Positions 52,036 through 64,000 of a stretch of DNA of 64,000 nt are shown piece after piece. Each line of letters begins with the position of its first letter. The first letter of the stretch is position 1. Position numbers and translations under genes: made by a program. Source of the stretch: Paramecium sonneborni (lineage: Eukaryota > Ciliophora > Oligohymenophorea > Peniculida > Parameciidae); assembly GCA_905182985.1 (NCBI GenBank), contig CAJJDN010000006.1:1914-65913 (forward strand). Direction: 5' to 3'. A model generated the notes under the pieces. The model ran no database searches. It saw only the letters and a list, made by a program, of their open reading frames with translations, and had not been told where the DNA came from.

Positions 52036-53051
52036 TCATAATTATTCCACTTTCTAAGTATCAACTATTCTGAATCTAAATAAGAATATCAAAAACTCTC
52101 TTCCTATTATCCAAATTATTATGAATACAGAAAAATATTAGAGCCATGCTAATTTCATTATTGCAAGCAAACTCACCCATCTTTAAATTATTTGTATTTT
52201 ATTATTGTCTAATTTTATATTTACGTTTAATTGTTTTTAAGAATTCCCTCCTATCTTTCTATTTATACATCTTTAACGAATCTAATAACTTCTTGAATAA
52301 ATTTATTTAAGCATTTCACTCATCCATTAACTATTCAAATTATCATCAACTTAAATTTCAGAGAAATAATCAATATCAAAATTACTATTCAAAAAATTAA
52401 ACAATATACCTTGATGGTAAAGGTTCTTATTAATAAAAATTGATTTCACCCATTATTTATAATTGTGATAAACCTTATCCTTCTATTATTTCTGATTCTT
52501 AGAAGTATAAATAACAATCAAATTAGAAATGCAAACTTGCAAAATAGCATTTCAAAGGCAACAATATAGTTATCTATTTAATCTTGTTTGCATCTGTAAA
52601 TAATTACAAATCAAAGTTTAGTTACTCAGGAATATTATCAGCATTTAAGTCATCTATTAATGCCTATATAAATAATCATCTATATTTACTGAAATCTTTG
52701 ATCCTTATAATGACATATATTAAGATGATAGTAATTATTCAGAGCCTTCTATCTTTTTATATTTTTAATTTGTGAAATGGTACACTAAATCATCTGATGT
52801 AATAATGTTAACAAAGTGAAATCCTTAATATTCTATGTCTAATTATTCTTCTAATGTGGATACCATGATCCAGAAGTCTTATTAGTCAGTTGAATACTTT
52901 CAGAAGCGAAAACTAGTACAAATGGTATCACTATTATACCAAAGTATACTAATATGCAAGTACATGTTGGAATGGATAACAATTTGCTGGTGTATGTAAT
53001 TTCAAATTTTTCTCTTGATAAAGTAAACATATATTAATCATTATTATTCAT
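52036..53051 (-). CDS. TMEM231: TMEM231-like transition-zone membrane protein, 314 aa
   Basis: Family landmarks in order: first helix SIPTCTCILVYFGIIVIPFV, then FASENFWIMVSTLEEQ (cf. the FWLKxxxYEEQP region), a luminal domain with LNFDLQLFTDANKIKQITIL, MGEINFYQQEPLPS, and the last helix MKLAWLQYFSVFIIIWIIG with a short tail. TMEM231 is part of the MKS/B9 complex at the ciliary transition zone and controls which membrane proteins enter the cilium. Introns: 52878-52897 (AAG, 20 nt) and TAG introns near 52.68 and 52.41 kb; sum 315 codons. The gene is squeezed between DOP1 (26 bp) and SAPS (19 bp) on the same strand. Confidence 0.8.
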
Positions 53052-53077
53052 AAATAAACTAATCCAATTAGATGAAA

Positions 53078-56000
53078 TCATTCTCTATCAAGTCTTCTAT
53101 ATCTTCGTTAATTGTGTAAATCCTCATACTATTCAACTGTACCAAATAATTACACAATTACAAAGATATATCCTCTAATTATTACTATCCATCCACTTTG
53201 ATCTACTTTATCATTATTTCTCTTTTTTAAGGATCAGTCACATTTTTCAATTCTACTTTGCTATAATCAACTGAATATTGCTAAAATAAGAAATTCGAAC
53301 AATAAGGCTAATATAAAAATGGAGTAATCGGAACTCCAATTCCCTAATTCTCTTGAATCTTGATTCCAAAATAATCATAAATAAATATCCATTAATGTAG
53401 AAAGAATTCATCCTATTACATAAAAGAGATCATTTCTACTAATTTTAATGCTGCCAGAACCAAATTTTAGTTTGACTATTTATTTTTAAAAATACTGATT
53501 AATAAAGTTAATAGTGTAGGCCACATGTTTCTAAACAATTCATTTAATTAAATTGGTGATAATCTCAAAATGAGAATTCTTACACAAAATAAAATAAGCA
53601 TAACTAATCCTGGATTAGCTGAATCTGATTTTATAACTTCAGATATTTTTTCAATTAATAAATCTAATTTTTTTGTATAACGATCTCTTTCTCCACTAAA
53701 AATCAAAAAGCATATTCTTTCAAAAGTTTTAATTCTCCTCTTATTCTCTTCACTTTCTCTACTAAAAAAAAATGATGATTATTAAGCAACCTACTCCAAA
53801 TACTAAGTGAATAAATCACTTCTACCATATTAAACTACCCAATTTATTATTTTAGTCCAATACTTTAATGTTTGTTTCGATTATATAAAAAAGTCTTCTT
53901 TATTGAATATATTTAAGATAGAATCTTTATAAACTTTCAATAAAACTTATCTAGCTTTATCTAATTAAGAGTATAACATTTCTGAAATTATTTAAACATA
54001 AATCTAATTATATTGACTTCTATTTTCTAAAAGAGGATACAAAATATCCATCATTTCTTTACATCTTAAAACAACTCTCTCTGTTTTTTCTACTGCATAA
54101 GAATTTTATAATAATTCTAATGCTACATTTTTTAATGTCTTAATGCACATCAATCTATACTTTGTCTAAATGTAATCTTCTATTACACTACTAAGTTGAC
54201 TAAATATCAATTATTCTATATCTGTTACTTCATATTAAAGTTCTTTATTCAAAGATTTTATTACATTCAAATATATATCATATAATGTTGGTGTTAAAGG
54301 TGTAACAACCTTAAATTTTATTATATATTATTCAAATAAATCATCTCCATCAGGCTTTTAACCTGGATCATTCCAAAAAATATTTAATTTTCCTCCAAAT
54401 TAAGCAACATATCTTAATTTATCATTTATAAATTCATGATGTTAATTTCTAAATCTTTAATCTCCAATTATCTCTTTTGGAGAATATTTACGAGTTAATA
54501 GTAATTATAATTCTAAAAGCCACATATTTGTGCTAGGAGATTTTGATAATGCCAATATTTATAGGATTTTCATTATTTACATCCAAAATGGAAGAAGATT
54601 TTCTTTTTTTAATTAATGTGAATCTATTTGAACATAAGTAAAATAACAATACAAAAAATATAGAATGTTTGTTTCCTATTATGATATCTAAAAATTTAGC
54701 ATTGTTGTCTATAATTTCTTTCTTCTATATATATCATAATATTTTTGTAATTCTTATAATTATTAACATTCCAAAAGACTATCCAAGAATAGCTCAATTG
54801 GACATTACATCATAATCATAATTTCTATAGTTTTCAAAAGGAATGTATTTTAATGAAGAGAGAAAGGATCGATTAAAATTTATTCATTTTCAAAGAATAA
54901 TCTTTACAATTAATTGAGTTAATTACTCCATACTGATAATAATGCTGTCATGAATTATTTTGAATAACTCATGAATAATGGTTTCATCATTTATAGAATT
55001 TAAGGTTTTACAATATTGGTTTCTTTAGTTTATTATTCTTACAGAATTTTATTGAATGAATTGAATTTTTCAAATGAATAGGATCCAATACCCATAGCAG
55101 TTAAAGTATCAGCATATTTAATGAAATCTTATCCTAATGACCAACAATTAATATATAATTCTAAAATAGAAGGTAATGTTGACATAATCACTTCACAAGT
55201 ATTTTAAAACTTCTAAAAAACTAATTTAGTAGACTTATTTTAATCTTAAACATTAAGTAATCCAAAAGTGATAACAGATTTAACAGTATTGAAAATAGTA
55301 TTATCTTCCTTCAATTTTTCATAAATCATATCATCTCTTTCTTGTAATCCAAGAATATGTTTTAAGATAGTTTTAACTCCAATTAAGATTGATTAAATTT
55401 CATGTTGAGATGATCCTTAAAGAAAGTCAAATTAATTCATTTTTTAATCAGATTTCTATTATTCATATTATCTATTTGCAATATCTTAAATCATTTTAAA
55501 ATAAGCAGTTAAAATTTATTAAACACAATCTGTTAAAGTTTATTATCGTAGATGTTCAGCCAATAAAGGTATGCAAGTACTAATGAAATGAATATACTAT
55601 GCTCTGACATAAAGAACATGAGTATGCATTCCTCTCAAAAGAGTTGGAATAAATATACTATTACTTACTGATCTACTCATAGTATCTTCAATTAATTCTC
55701 TTTATTCTGGTTAGAATTTGGTTCTAAAGGATGAACTAAAAAAAATCACTTTAAAAAGATTTAAAATTTGAACTTGCATAACAAGATCTTCATTTTCTAT
55801 TGCATGATATAAAACAATCTGTAATGGTTACATAATATATTCAGCAAATTTTAAGGAGACAATTGGATTTTCAACATTGACAATTAATAATTCAATATAT
55901 TCACATGCAGATGCATTAACTGCTGCATTTTCTTTGTAGAATTTCAAAGACATACTCTCTATTGCTTATCCTTATACATATTTTAAGCAAATTATAACCA

Positions 56001-59000
56001 ATAAATCTATATACATCATGGTATCTTTTTACATGATCACACTACCTTCACTTGTGAAATGCATTCTAATATCTTTTATGTATGATGAAATTTCTGTCTC
56101 TTAGACATATTCCATAAATATAGCACTAAAGGAGATTAAAATAGATTTTAATTTTTTTATTGTTTCATTGATCCTTTTGGTTTCATAAACTTTGGCAAAG
56201 AATATTTATTGATTGTCAGTTAAATACCATGATGAACTACTTTAAATGAGTACTTCAAAAAGAGGATCAAGAATTCTCTCTAACATTCCTGTTGATTCTA
56301 ATAACCAATTTTTAGCATTATGTCTGATAATTGGATTTTCATGATCTAAGAAATCTAACATTAGAAACAAACCCACTTTATTTAAATCTTATAATTCTTT
56401 ATAATGAGTTGCACTTAATTTCCAAAAGAGAGCAAATCTTCTGATTGCTGCTTCTTACATATTTTTAAATTAATGAATTACAACTTCTGTAAAAAATGTT
56501 GGAAATACTTTTGATAAATTGACAATCATCTCTATGATTCTTTCATGAAAAAAAGGATAATCAAGGAGATTCCATAATTTTTCTAAAGTTAGTTTAGTGT
56601 AATCTTATCCTTCTACAATTTGATTTTTCAGCATCTTAGTTCTACTTTCTTCAACAATTAATTTTTTTAAATTTTCATAAATAATGTCAACTTTCTCAGA
56701 TATCAAAATTTCAATCATACTTTATATAGCTAATAAAGAAATAGAGGGATTCTCTTCTTTTATAATTTTAGTTATTGATGTAAACCACTTCGGTAATTTA
56801 GAAACTTCCTTATTTTATTTAAATCTTTATCCTTTGATTAATGATTTACTAATTGATTCAAATTCTACTCTTAATTATTCATTTCCTTCAAGAATTACAT
56901 CTGCTAGTTTCTAATATAATGAACCAAATTCTTCTATAGCTTCATCATATTCAGAAGTTTAAGCTGGTCTTACCAATTAATTATCTTATTATTAGGGCAA
57001 TTATTCCATTCTTACTAATAATTTATTCAAAGTTGAACCAGGTGATTATTTTCTTAATTCTTCAGGAGAAAATATTGACAAACAACTCATTAAATTTGCT
57101 GATGCACTTCTTAATAATGTAAATTCTACTGTTTTATCAAAATTATCCTCTTTTGTTATCAAAGTTGAAAATAAAAAGTTTATGTATTTGTTGTATTATT
57201 TGCTAACTTCATTAACTACAATCAATAAAAATGATGTAATAGATTCCAATAATCTTTTACAAGATTTTACTATTTCTGGATATTTTTTATGGTAAATCTC
57301 AACATATTTTATTAAATTATATGATACTTTACCTATTAATAATTCAACCATATGATCATGTTCCATGAAGAAATTTTATAATAATTTTATTGGAAAGACT
57401 GCATTCTGATCATTTGCTTCTTATTCTAAAAATTTATTGAATGAATTCACAACATATTATAGAATATCTTTATTTTATTCAGTTATTTAATATTTATTAT
57501 CCATATCTGGTTTACCAAATAACCATTAATTGACTCTTCTTGTTACAGATAAATCTTTTCTTATAAGTAACTTTAATGAAGCTTCAACTAAAATTTCCTT
57601 ATTTTCTTAAATAACATTTGATTTCAAATGTGTGTACATCATATCAAGAGCCTACCTTTTGATTAATTAACTAAATATGATTTTAGAAAATACTTTTCAT
57701 CTTCCAAACAAGAAATGAGAGCAGATACATAAAGTGATGGAAAATTGTTTTCATGTGTTTCTTCATTAATACCATCTTCAATCATCATTAAAGCTTATTT
57801 ACGTTTTAACTCCATGCTCTATTCAACAACAATAGTTCTTTTTCTTATTTCATTTTAAGCATTATTATCCATAATCTATTCCATAGAATCATCTTTAATA
57901 TCATCTATATCTTAATTATTTTATGTCACTTTCTACTACTATTACATTTATTCCTATGCAATAGATGATGATTTCTATTATTCTTCATCTTCATATTCAT
58001 CGCTTTCATAATCTGATTATTCATCCTCTTATTCCTATTACATTTTTGGAATCTTCTAAGATAGATACTTTAAAGATGAACTAAAATTAATCTATATTAA
58101 ATTACCTTCTACATTTTGGGCTTCTAAGCATTGACATCCATACTGATCCAATAAGGAATTTTCTACCTGCTGATTGACTCAATGCATCCAATACAGTCAT
58201 ACATTTTTTTTAATTGTTTTCCTATTAATCATCCAATCCTGGCAATATACTAGCAACTAATCCAGGTAACATTGGAATTAATTCTCTACCCAAAGGTACA
58301 TAATGTTAAATAATTAATTCCAAGAATTATGGTCTTACTTTAGAAGATGCATTAGAAAAAAAGGGAAGTAAACCTATTGAATATAAAGCAAGGTCTTCTA
58401 AATACAATTTTACAACACCAGATGGATCACCTTCAACACTAAAATTTGCCATATTTTTAAATAATTGATCATAAATCTTTAACACTGATATATGAATTGG
58501 AGCTGATAGCTAACAAATCTATTAAAGTCATACATGAGGATTAAGACATTATGCTAATCTTTTGCTTAATTGAATCTTTTCAATTATGTATGGAGATGGA
58601 TGCTGTTTTAATAAACCTTCAATTTTCATTAGTAATGGAGCAATATCAGCCCATTCTTGATTCTTNTTACCTATTAATAATTCAACCATATGATCATGTT
58701 CCATGAAGAAATTTTATAATAATTTTATTGGAAAGACTGCATTCTGATCATTTGCTTCTTATTCTAAAAATTTATTGAATGAATTCACAACATATTATAG
58801 AATATCTTTATTTTATTCAGTTATTTAATATTTATTATCCATATCTGGTTTACCAAATAACCATTAATTGACTCTTCTTGTTACAGATAAATCTTTTCTT
58901 ATAAGTAACTTTAATGAAGCTTCAACTAAAATTTCCTTATTTTCTTAAATAACATTTGATTTCAAATGTGTGTACATCATATCAAGAGCCTACCTTTTGA

Positions 59001-60078
59001 TTAATTAACTAAATATGATTTTAGAAAATACTTTTCATCTTCCAAACAAGAAATGAGAGCAGATACATAAAGTGATGGAAAATTGTTTTCATGTGTTTCT
59101 TCATTAATACCATCTTCAATCATCATTAAAGCTTATTTACGTTTTAACTCCATGCTCTATTCAACAACAATAGTTCTTTTTCTTATTTCATTTTAAGCAT
59201 TATTATCCATAATCTATTCCATAGAATCATCTTTAATATCATCTATATCTTAATTATTTTATGTCACTTTCTACTACTATTACATTTATTCCTATGCAAT
59301 AGATGATGATTTCTATTATTCTTCATCTTCATATTCATCGCTTTCATAATCTGATTATTCATCCTCTTATTCCTATTACATTTTTGGAATCTTCTAAGAT
59401 AGATACTTTAAAGATGAACTAAAATTAATCTATATTAAATTACCTTCTACATTTTGGGCTTCTAAGCATTGACATCCATACTGATCCAATAAGGAATTTT
59501 CTACCTGCTGATTGACTCAATGCATCCAATACAGTCATACATTTTTTTTAATTGTTTTCCTATTAATCATCCAATCCTGGCAATATACTAGCAACTAATC
59601 CAGGTAACATTGGAATTAATTCTCTACCCAAAGGTACATAATGTTAAATAATTAATTCCAAGAATTATGGTCTTACTTTAGAAGATGCATTAGAAAAAAA
59701 GGGAAGTAAACCTATTGAATATAAAGCAAGGTCTTCTAAATACAATTTTACAACACCAGATGGATCACCTTCAACACTAAAATTTGCCATATTTTTAAAT
59801 AATTGATCATAAATCTTTAACACTGATATATGAATTGGAGCTGATAGCTAACAAATCTATTAAAGTCATACATGAGGATTAAGACATTATGCTAATCTTT
59901 TGCTTAATTGAATCTTTTCAATTATGTATGGAGATGGATGCTGTTTTAATAAACCTTCAATTTTCATTAGTAATGGAGCAATATCAGCCCATTCTTGATT
60001 CTTCTCAAATTTATTAAGGTAATATTATAAATTAGTATTCAAAGATGATGTATGCTATACCAATTTTGATTTATCCAT
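53078..60078 (-). CDS. DOP1: DOP1 (Dopey) family trafficking protein, about 1870 aa after gap correction
   Basis: The N-terminus (MDKSKLVQHTSSLNTNLQYY) and the next 300 residues match the Dopey N-domain: WADIAPLLMKIEGLLKQHPS, ELIPMLPGLVASILPGLDD and FLIGSVWMSMLRSPKCR. A long acidic Gln-rich insert follows (SDYESDEYEDEEQQ), then helical repeats (IMSTLPSILELYINCWSLGQ; NMWLLELQLLLTRKYSPKE) to the leucine-rich C-terminus ending RRYRRLDRE. DOP1 works with MON2 in endosome-to-Golgi traffic and lysosome positioning. At least one TAG intron (58081-58105, repeated in the duplicate). As assembled it includes a 1338-bp artefact (57329-58666) that keeps the frame and would add a false 445-residue repeat. 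Close to yeast Dop1 in size. Confidence 0.78.
57329..60003. repeat. Perfect 1337-bp direct duplication around a single N
   Basis: Bases 57329-58665 and 58667-60003 appear identical, with N at 58666. Both copies lie wholly within the DOP1 coding sequence and include the same intron. Length plus N is 1338, a multiple of three, so the artefact hides inside an open frame. Confidence 0.9.
58666..58666. other. Assembly gap (single N)
   Basis: One unknown base joining the two copies of the duplication in the DOP1 gene. Confidence 0.95.
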
Positions 60079-60136
60079 TATCTATTTAAATATATTATCA
60101 AAATATAATTAATTGTATACAAAAATATTTATTTCT

Positions 60137-61306
60137 ATGAAATCTATTTACAAATTCACCAAATTTAGATCATCAACCTATAATCAGTCCTTGTAATATC
60201 TAGAGTAAACCTAATTCGATGCAAACAATAAAACAGCAATCCTTATGCTAAATTTAGGAGGGTGATCTCTAACAATATAGGCTAGGCCCAATTCATATTA
60301 AGAAATAAGTCCATTCCTGATTAGATTCTTTGAAGACACTACAGTGATTAGAATACCTTTCGGTTTAGGTCCATACATAGCTCGATTGAGAGGTCCTGCT
60401 AAAATCAATAAGTAATATGAGAAAATTGGAGGCTTCTCTCCACTTTTTAAATGGACAATGACATAAGGGTTATTAATGAGCAAACCATAAGGAAGTGGAT
60501 TTCTTCCAGCATTTCGTTATGGACTACCTCTTCAAGAAGATGCTATTGAGTATGCTTTTGAGAAAACTGAAGGAAGAATATAAAAATTCTTACTATTTTC
60601 TTAATATCCATAATATTCTTGTTCAACAGGGGGAAATGCCATAAGAAATGCATTAGAATTATTATAAAAATACAAAACAATTTAGCCTAAATTAGAAGTA
60701 TCTGTAATAGATTCCTGGCATAAAAATAAATTTTACATCTCTGCTATGTCTACATTATTGAACAATAAATTGAAAAGTCAAAATTTAGATCCAAATGATA
60801 CAATGATTCTATTTACAGCACATTCTTTACCAGCAGATTTTGTTTGGGATGGTGAGAAATATCCATATTACATATATGAGTCTTGTTAATTAGTCATAGA
60901 TAATTTAAAGAATATGGGAATCTCAATTCATTTTGATTTATCCTACTAATCAAAAGTAGGCTTAAATAAATGGCTTAGGCCTGCTACACATCATGCACTT
61001 AGTCAATACATTAAAAAAAGTAAATTCAAAAATATTCTAATTTCACCTATGGGATTTACAAGTGATCATCTTGAAACATTGTATGAATTAGATATTTAAT
61101 TGATGGAAGATTTAAAAAAAGATATAGAATCAAACTAAAAGAATGTTTTAAGGTGTGATTCATTAAATGATCATCCATAATTTATTGCAGCTTTAAGTGA
61201 TTTAGTCATTAAAGGATTAGAAAATAAAAAATTAAGTAGTAAAAGAGAAAGATGTATAGATTGTAAGTTTGAATAATGTGACCTTGTTAACAAACATGAT
61301 CTATGA
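60137..61306 (+). CDS. FECH: Ferrochelatase, last step of haem synthesis, 381 aa
   Basis: Ferrochelatase inserts Fe2+ into protoporphyrin IX. Motifs: TAILMLNLGGP, IPFGLGPYIARLRGPAK, GGFSPLFKWT, PAFRYGLPLQEDAIE, ILFTAHSLPADFVWDGEKYP (catalytic His in HSLP), YQSKVGLNKWLRPAT and ILISPMGFTSDHLETLYELD. The first 30 residues (MKSIYKFTKFRSSTYNQSL) are basic and Ser/Thr-rich, consistent with a mitochondrial targeting peptide. The C-terminus has three Cys (RERCIDCKFEQCD) that could ligate a [2Fe-2S] cluster as in animal enzymes. One 24-nt intron at 60262-60285 begins GTG, not GTA, and contains an in-frame TGA right after NLGG; splicing restores NLGGP. Sum is 382 codons. Divergent from DOP1, 58 bp apart. 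Confidence 0.95.
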
Positions 61307-61442
61307 TAAATTTATTAATAATATCTATAGATTTTTTATATATTTATTTATTTTCATAACTAAAAAAATGATTAAAATAGTTCATTTATTAAATTTAGAA
61401 ATTTTTATATTATAATTTTATTTATATTATAATTTTAAAAAA

Positions 61443-64000
61443 ATGTCTCAAGTCCCTACAGAAATTAGTTAACAAAATCAAATAATATAGCAAAATAATG
61501 AATGTTAATATGAATCCTCATAATCCACATTATCTAATACTTTAAAACAAAATTTTTTAGGATCAAATCAGGATTAAGAATTTCAAGACAAGAAAATTAT
61601 CTAAAATAAGTCTAAAATAGAAAATAACTCGTAAAAATTAAAATGTGAGGATAATCAATAAATAAAATAGAATTCTTAAGAATTAAATGTAAATGCTAGT
61701 AGTTAGAATATGCTCAATGTTGATAATGAATAAAATTAAATTTAAATGGAGTAAGATTTTTCTTAGAATCAATCGTAATCATATATAAATAATGATTAAA
61801 ATAAAGAAAAAAGTTAAATTCAATCCTAGATTGAATTTAAAAGTTTGACTAGTATGATCAAAAGCTCTGTTAATTAAAATTAAGATAGTAAATAATCAAA
61901 TATATAAAAGAATAATGAATAAGAAAAAAAAAAATAATATGATTAATAGCAAATAGATAATAATAATTAACTAAAAACATAACCTAGTAAATATAAAGAA
62001 AAATAGAATTTATAAAAATAATATTCAAATGAACAATAAAATGATCCCTTGGATTAATTTTAATAGTATTCTTAAAATTAGTAATTAAACAGATTGGATA
62101 AACTTCAATAAAGTCCTTAAAAAAATTTAGGGGATGAAAAAACAAAAATAGAAATAAGTGATAGACCTCCTGAAGATTAAAAATAAAAGTATATGAATAA
62201 TTAGGTAGGTTAGGATATAAATAAAATTAAAGTAAGTAATAAAATAGAGAATGGAAAAAAATAAATGATTTAAAATATTGAAGTAGATAATGGATTATAA
62301 AAAAAAAAAAAAATTATAGAATAATTAGGATAAAATGAAAGTTAAGAAAATCTTTAGGTCGATGATGGATTACAAAATAAAAAAGTTGTTTAAGAATAAT
62401 TTCCATAAAATGAAAGTTAAGAAAATATTAAAGTAGATGATGGATTATAAAATTAAGAAGTGGTTTCAAAAATATTAGCATTAAATGAAAATTCTGAAAA
62501 TAATTAAGTAGATGAAGGATTATAAAATAAAAAAGTTGTTTAAGAATAATTTCCATAAAATGAAAATTCTGAAAATAATGAAGTAGATGATGGATTATAA
62601 AATTAGGAAGTTGTTTAAGAAATATTTCCATTAAATGAAAATTCTGAAAATAATGAAATAGATTATGGATTATAAAATTAGGAAGTTATTTAAGAAATAT
62701 TTCCATTAAATGAAAATTCTGAAAATAATGAAGTAGATGATGGATTATAAAATTAGGAAGTTATTTAAGAAATATTTCCATTAAATGAAAATTCTGAAAA
62801 TAATGAAATAGATTATGGATTATAAAATTAGGAAGTTATTTAAGAAATATTTCCATTAAATGAAAATTCTGAAAATAATGAAGTAGATGATGGATTATAA
62901 AATTAGGAAGTTATTTAAGAAATATTTCCATTAAATGAAAATTCTGAAAATAATGAAATAGATTATGGATTATAAAATTAGGAAGTTATTTAAGAAATAT
63001 TTCCATTAAATGAAAATTCTGAAAATAATGAAGTAGATGATGGATTATAAAATTAGGAAGTTATTTAAGAAATATTTCCATTAAATGAAAATTCTGAAAA
63101 TAATGAAATAGATTATGGATTATAAAATTAGGAAGTTATTTAAGAAATATTTCCATTAAATGAAAATTCTGAAAATAATGAAGTAGATGATGGATTATAA
63201 AATTAGGAAGTTATTTAAGAAATATTTCCATTAAATGAAAATTCTGAAAATAATGAAATAGATTATGGATTATAAAATTAGGAAGTTATTTAAGAAATAT
63301 TTCCATTAAATGAAAATTCTGAAAATAATGAAGTAGATGATGGATTATAAAATTAGGAAGTTGTTTAAGAAATATTTTCATTAAATGAAAATTCTGAAAA
63401 TAATTAATTAGACGATAGATTATAAAATTAAGAACTTATTTAATAAATTCATGGATTAAATTAAATTTAAGAAGATGTTTAATTAATTGATGGAGTAAAT
63501 GATATTTTATAAGACGTTTTACAACAAGGCGTATCAAATTAAAATTAAGAAATATAAATAGTTGATAGATCAAATTAAAATAATGAAAATATTTAAGAAA
63601 TTGTTGAATAAAGATTATAATTAGAAAATATTTTATAAGCACAGTCTTAAGCTTAAGAAAATGCTCACAACAATTTCCCTCATATTTTCTAAGGACCATA
63701 AGTACAAAATAATGAAAATGAATAATTGAATCCATTATTATATGATCATTTAAATTAGACGATTATGTACAAATTGGTGCCTGATGATAATTCTAATAAT
63801 TCTGGTAATTCTGATATATAATGTTATGTCTTCAACATCTTAAATTAATATTTAAAACATCGAATTTTTATTTGTGAAATAGATTAATTGTATCCAAATA
63901 ATAGATAGAAATATTTCGCTAAATTGAATTATTGCTAGGATCTAAACATAATTCCTTTAATTATAGAAAGAATTTTAACACCTATAAGAAATCATATTAT
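61443..64000 (+). CDS. Gln/Asn-rich repeat protein, 3' end beyond window
   Basis: Open from ATG at 61443 (MSQVPTEISQQNQIIQQNNE) to the window end with no TGA in frame. The first 275 residues are Gln/Asn/Lys-rich and probably disordered. Then come 15 units of 25 residues (see the repeat entry). After them a less repetitive Gln/Asn region leads to a more ordered end (YVFNILNQYLKHRIFICEID; LNIIPLIIERILTPIRNHI) that may be a folded domain continuing outside. No signal peptide. The low-complexity part resembles prion-like Gln/Asn domains by composition. Function unknown. Confidence 0.7.
62280..63404 (+). repeat. Coding 75-bp tandem repeat, 15 units
   Basis: Fifteen units of exactly 75 bp (25 codons) begin at 62280, 62355 and so on to 63330; a degenerate sixteenth starts at 63405. 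Conserved residues per unit: Asp3, Gly5-Leu6-Gln7-Asn8, Val11, Gln13-Glu14, Phe16-Pro17, Asn19-Glu20-Asn21-Ser22-Glu23-Asn24. From about 62580 units alternate between EVDDG and EIDYG starts, making a nearly perfect 150-bp higher-order repeat. The first four units are more diverged. The pattern indicates recent unequal exchange. Confidence 0.9.

Noticed and set aside
52060..52400. Separate formin-like fragment in another minus frame (REFLKTIKRKYK)
   Set aside because: The alternative frame gives the conserved last helix of TMEM231 and keeps the exon sum divisible by three.
54820..60078. Separate upstream gene with DOP1 starting at ATG 54819
   Set aside because: The frame runs without interruption through 54819 into the upstream sequence, and the Dopey N-domain is found at 58-60 kb.
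60298..60483. Minus ORF inside ferrochelatase
   Set aside because: The plus strand codes conserved ferrochelatase motifs over the same bases.
62280..63404. CRISPR-like array
   Set aside because: Units are contiguous and in frame with no unique spacers; the organism is a eukaryote.
62428..63735. Minus-strand ORFs rich in Phe, Leu and His across the repeat array
   Set aside because: Antisense shadows of the 75-bp plus-strand repeats; the plus frame is open for more than 2.5 kb.

Overview
The window is macronuclear DNA of a ciliate, almost certainly Paramecium or a close relative. Long coding frames open only if TAA and TAG are read as glutamine and TGA is the sole stop. The DNA is very AT-rich. 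Introns are tiny (17 to about 31 nt, GT...AG), and genes are packed on both strands with 20 to 200 bp between most of them. One centrin-like gene closely resembles the infraciliary-lattice centrins known from Paramecium. All reading frames below use this code. Intron calls were made by eye, by restoring frame and family motifs; for most genes the total length minus introns divides by three.

Layout. 1-10.3 kb: end of a secreted Cys-rich gene, a large ankyrin-anoctamin gene, a basic hypothetical gene, a C2 membrane protein, a GH25 lysozyme and an ULK-like kinase. 10.4-16 kb: plus-strand run of a PX membrane protein, centrin, a hypothetical gene and a DNAJB12/14-type J protein. 16-20.4 kb: two adjacent paralogues of an unrecognised family. 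20.7-25.3 kb: kinase-Kelch fusion, a hypothetical gene, a decayed tousled-like kinase and an RIIa-fold gene. 25.4-34.4 kb: unresolved ORF, Gln/Glu/Lys-rich membrane protein, a decayed gene, small hypotheticals, a WGR-type DNA ligase, a RING protein and a p24 protein. 34.5-46.1 kb: IQ/polyglutamine/DUF4378-like gene, HMG-like gene, hypothetical gene and a tail-anchored 1475-residue coiled-coil protein. 46.2-60.1 kb: minus-strand tandem of CDPK, SAPS protein, TMEM231 and DOP1. 60.1-64 kb: ferrochelatase and a Gln/Asn-rich repeat protein running off the end.

Two single-N gaps (49234 and 58666) are each flanked by perfect direct duplications of 1195 and 1337 bp. These are best explained as unmerged contig overlaps, so the true locus is about 2.5 kb shorter. 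One duplication leaves a spare 3' half of the SAPS gene; the other inserts an in-frame 445-residue repeat in DOP1.

Most recognisable genes belong to eukaryotic signalling, Golgi/endosome trafficking (DOP1, p24, tail-anchored coiled coil, PX) and cilium or cortex (TMEM231, RIIa, centrin). They are neighbours rather than an operon. I found no CRISPR, rRNA, tRNA or mobile element. No clear new defence-like system is visible; the most open items are the paralogue pair at 16-20 kb, the AAG-ended introns, and the fusion architectures.
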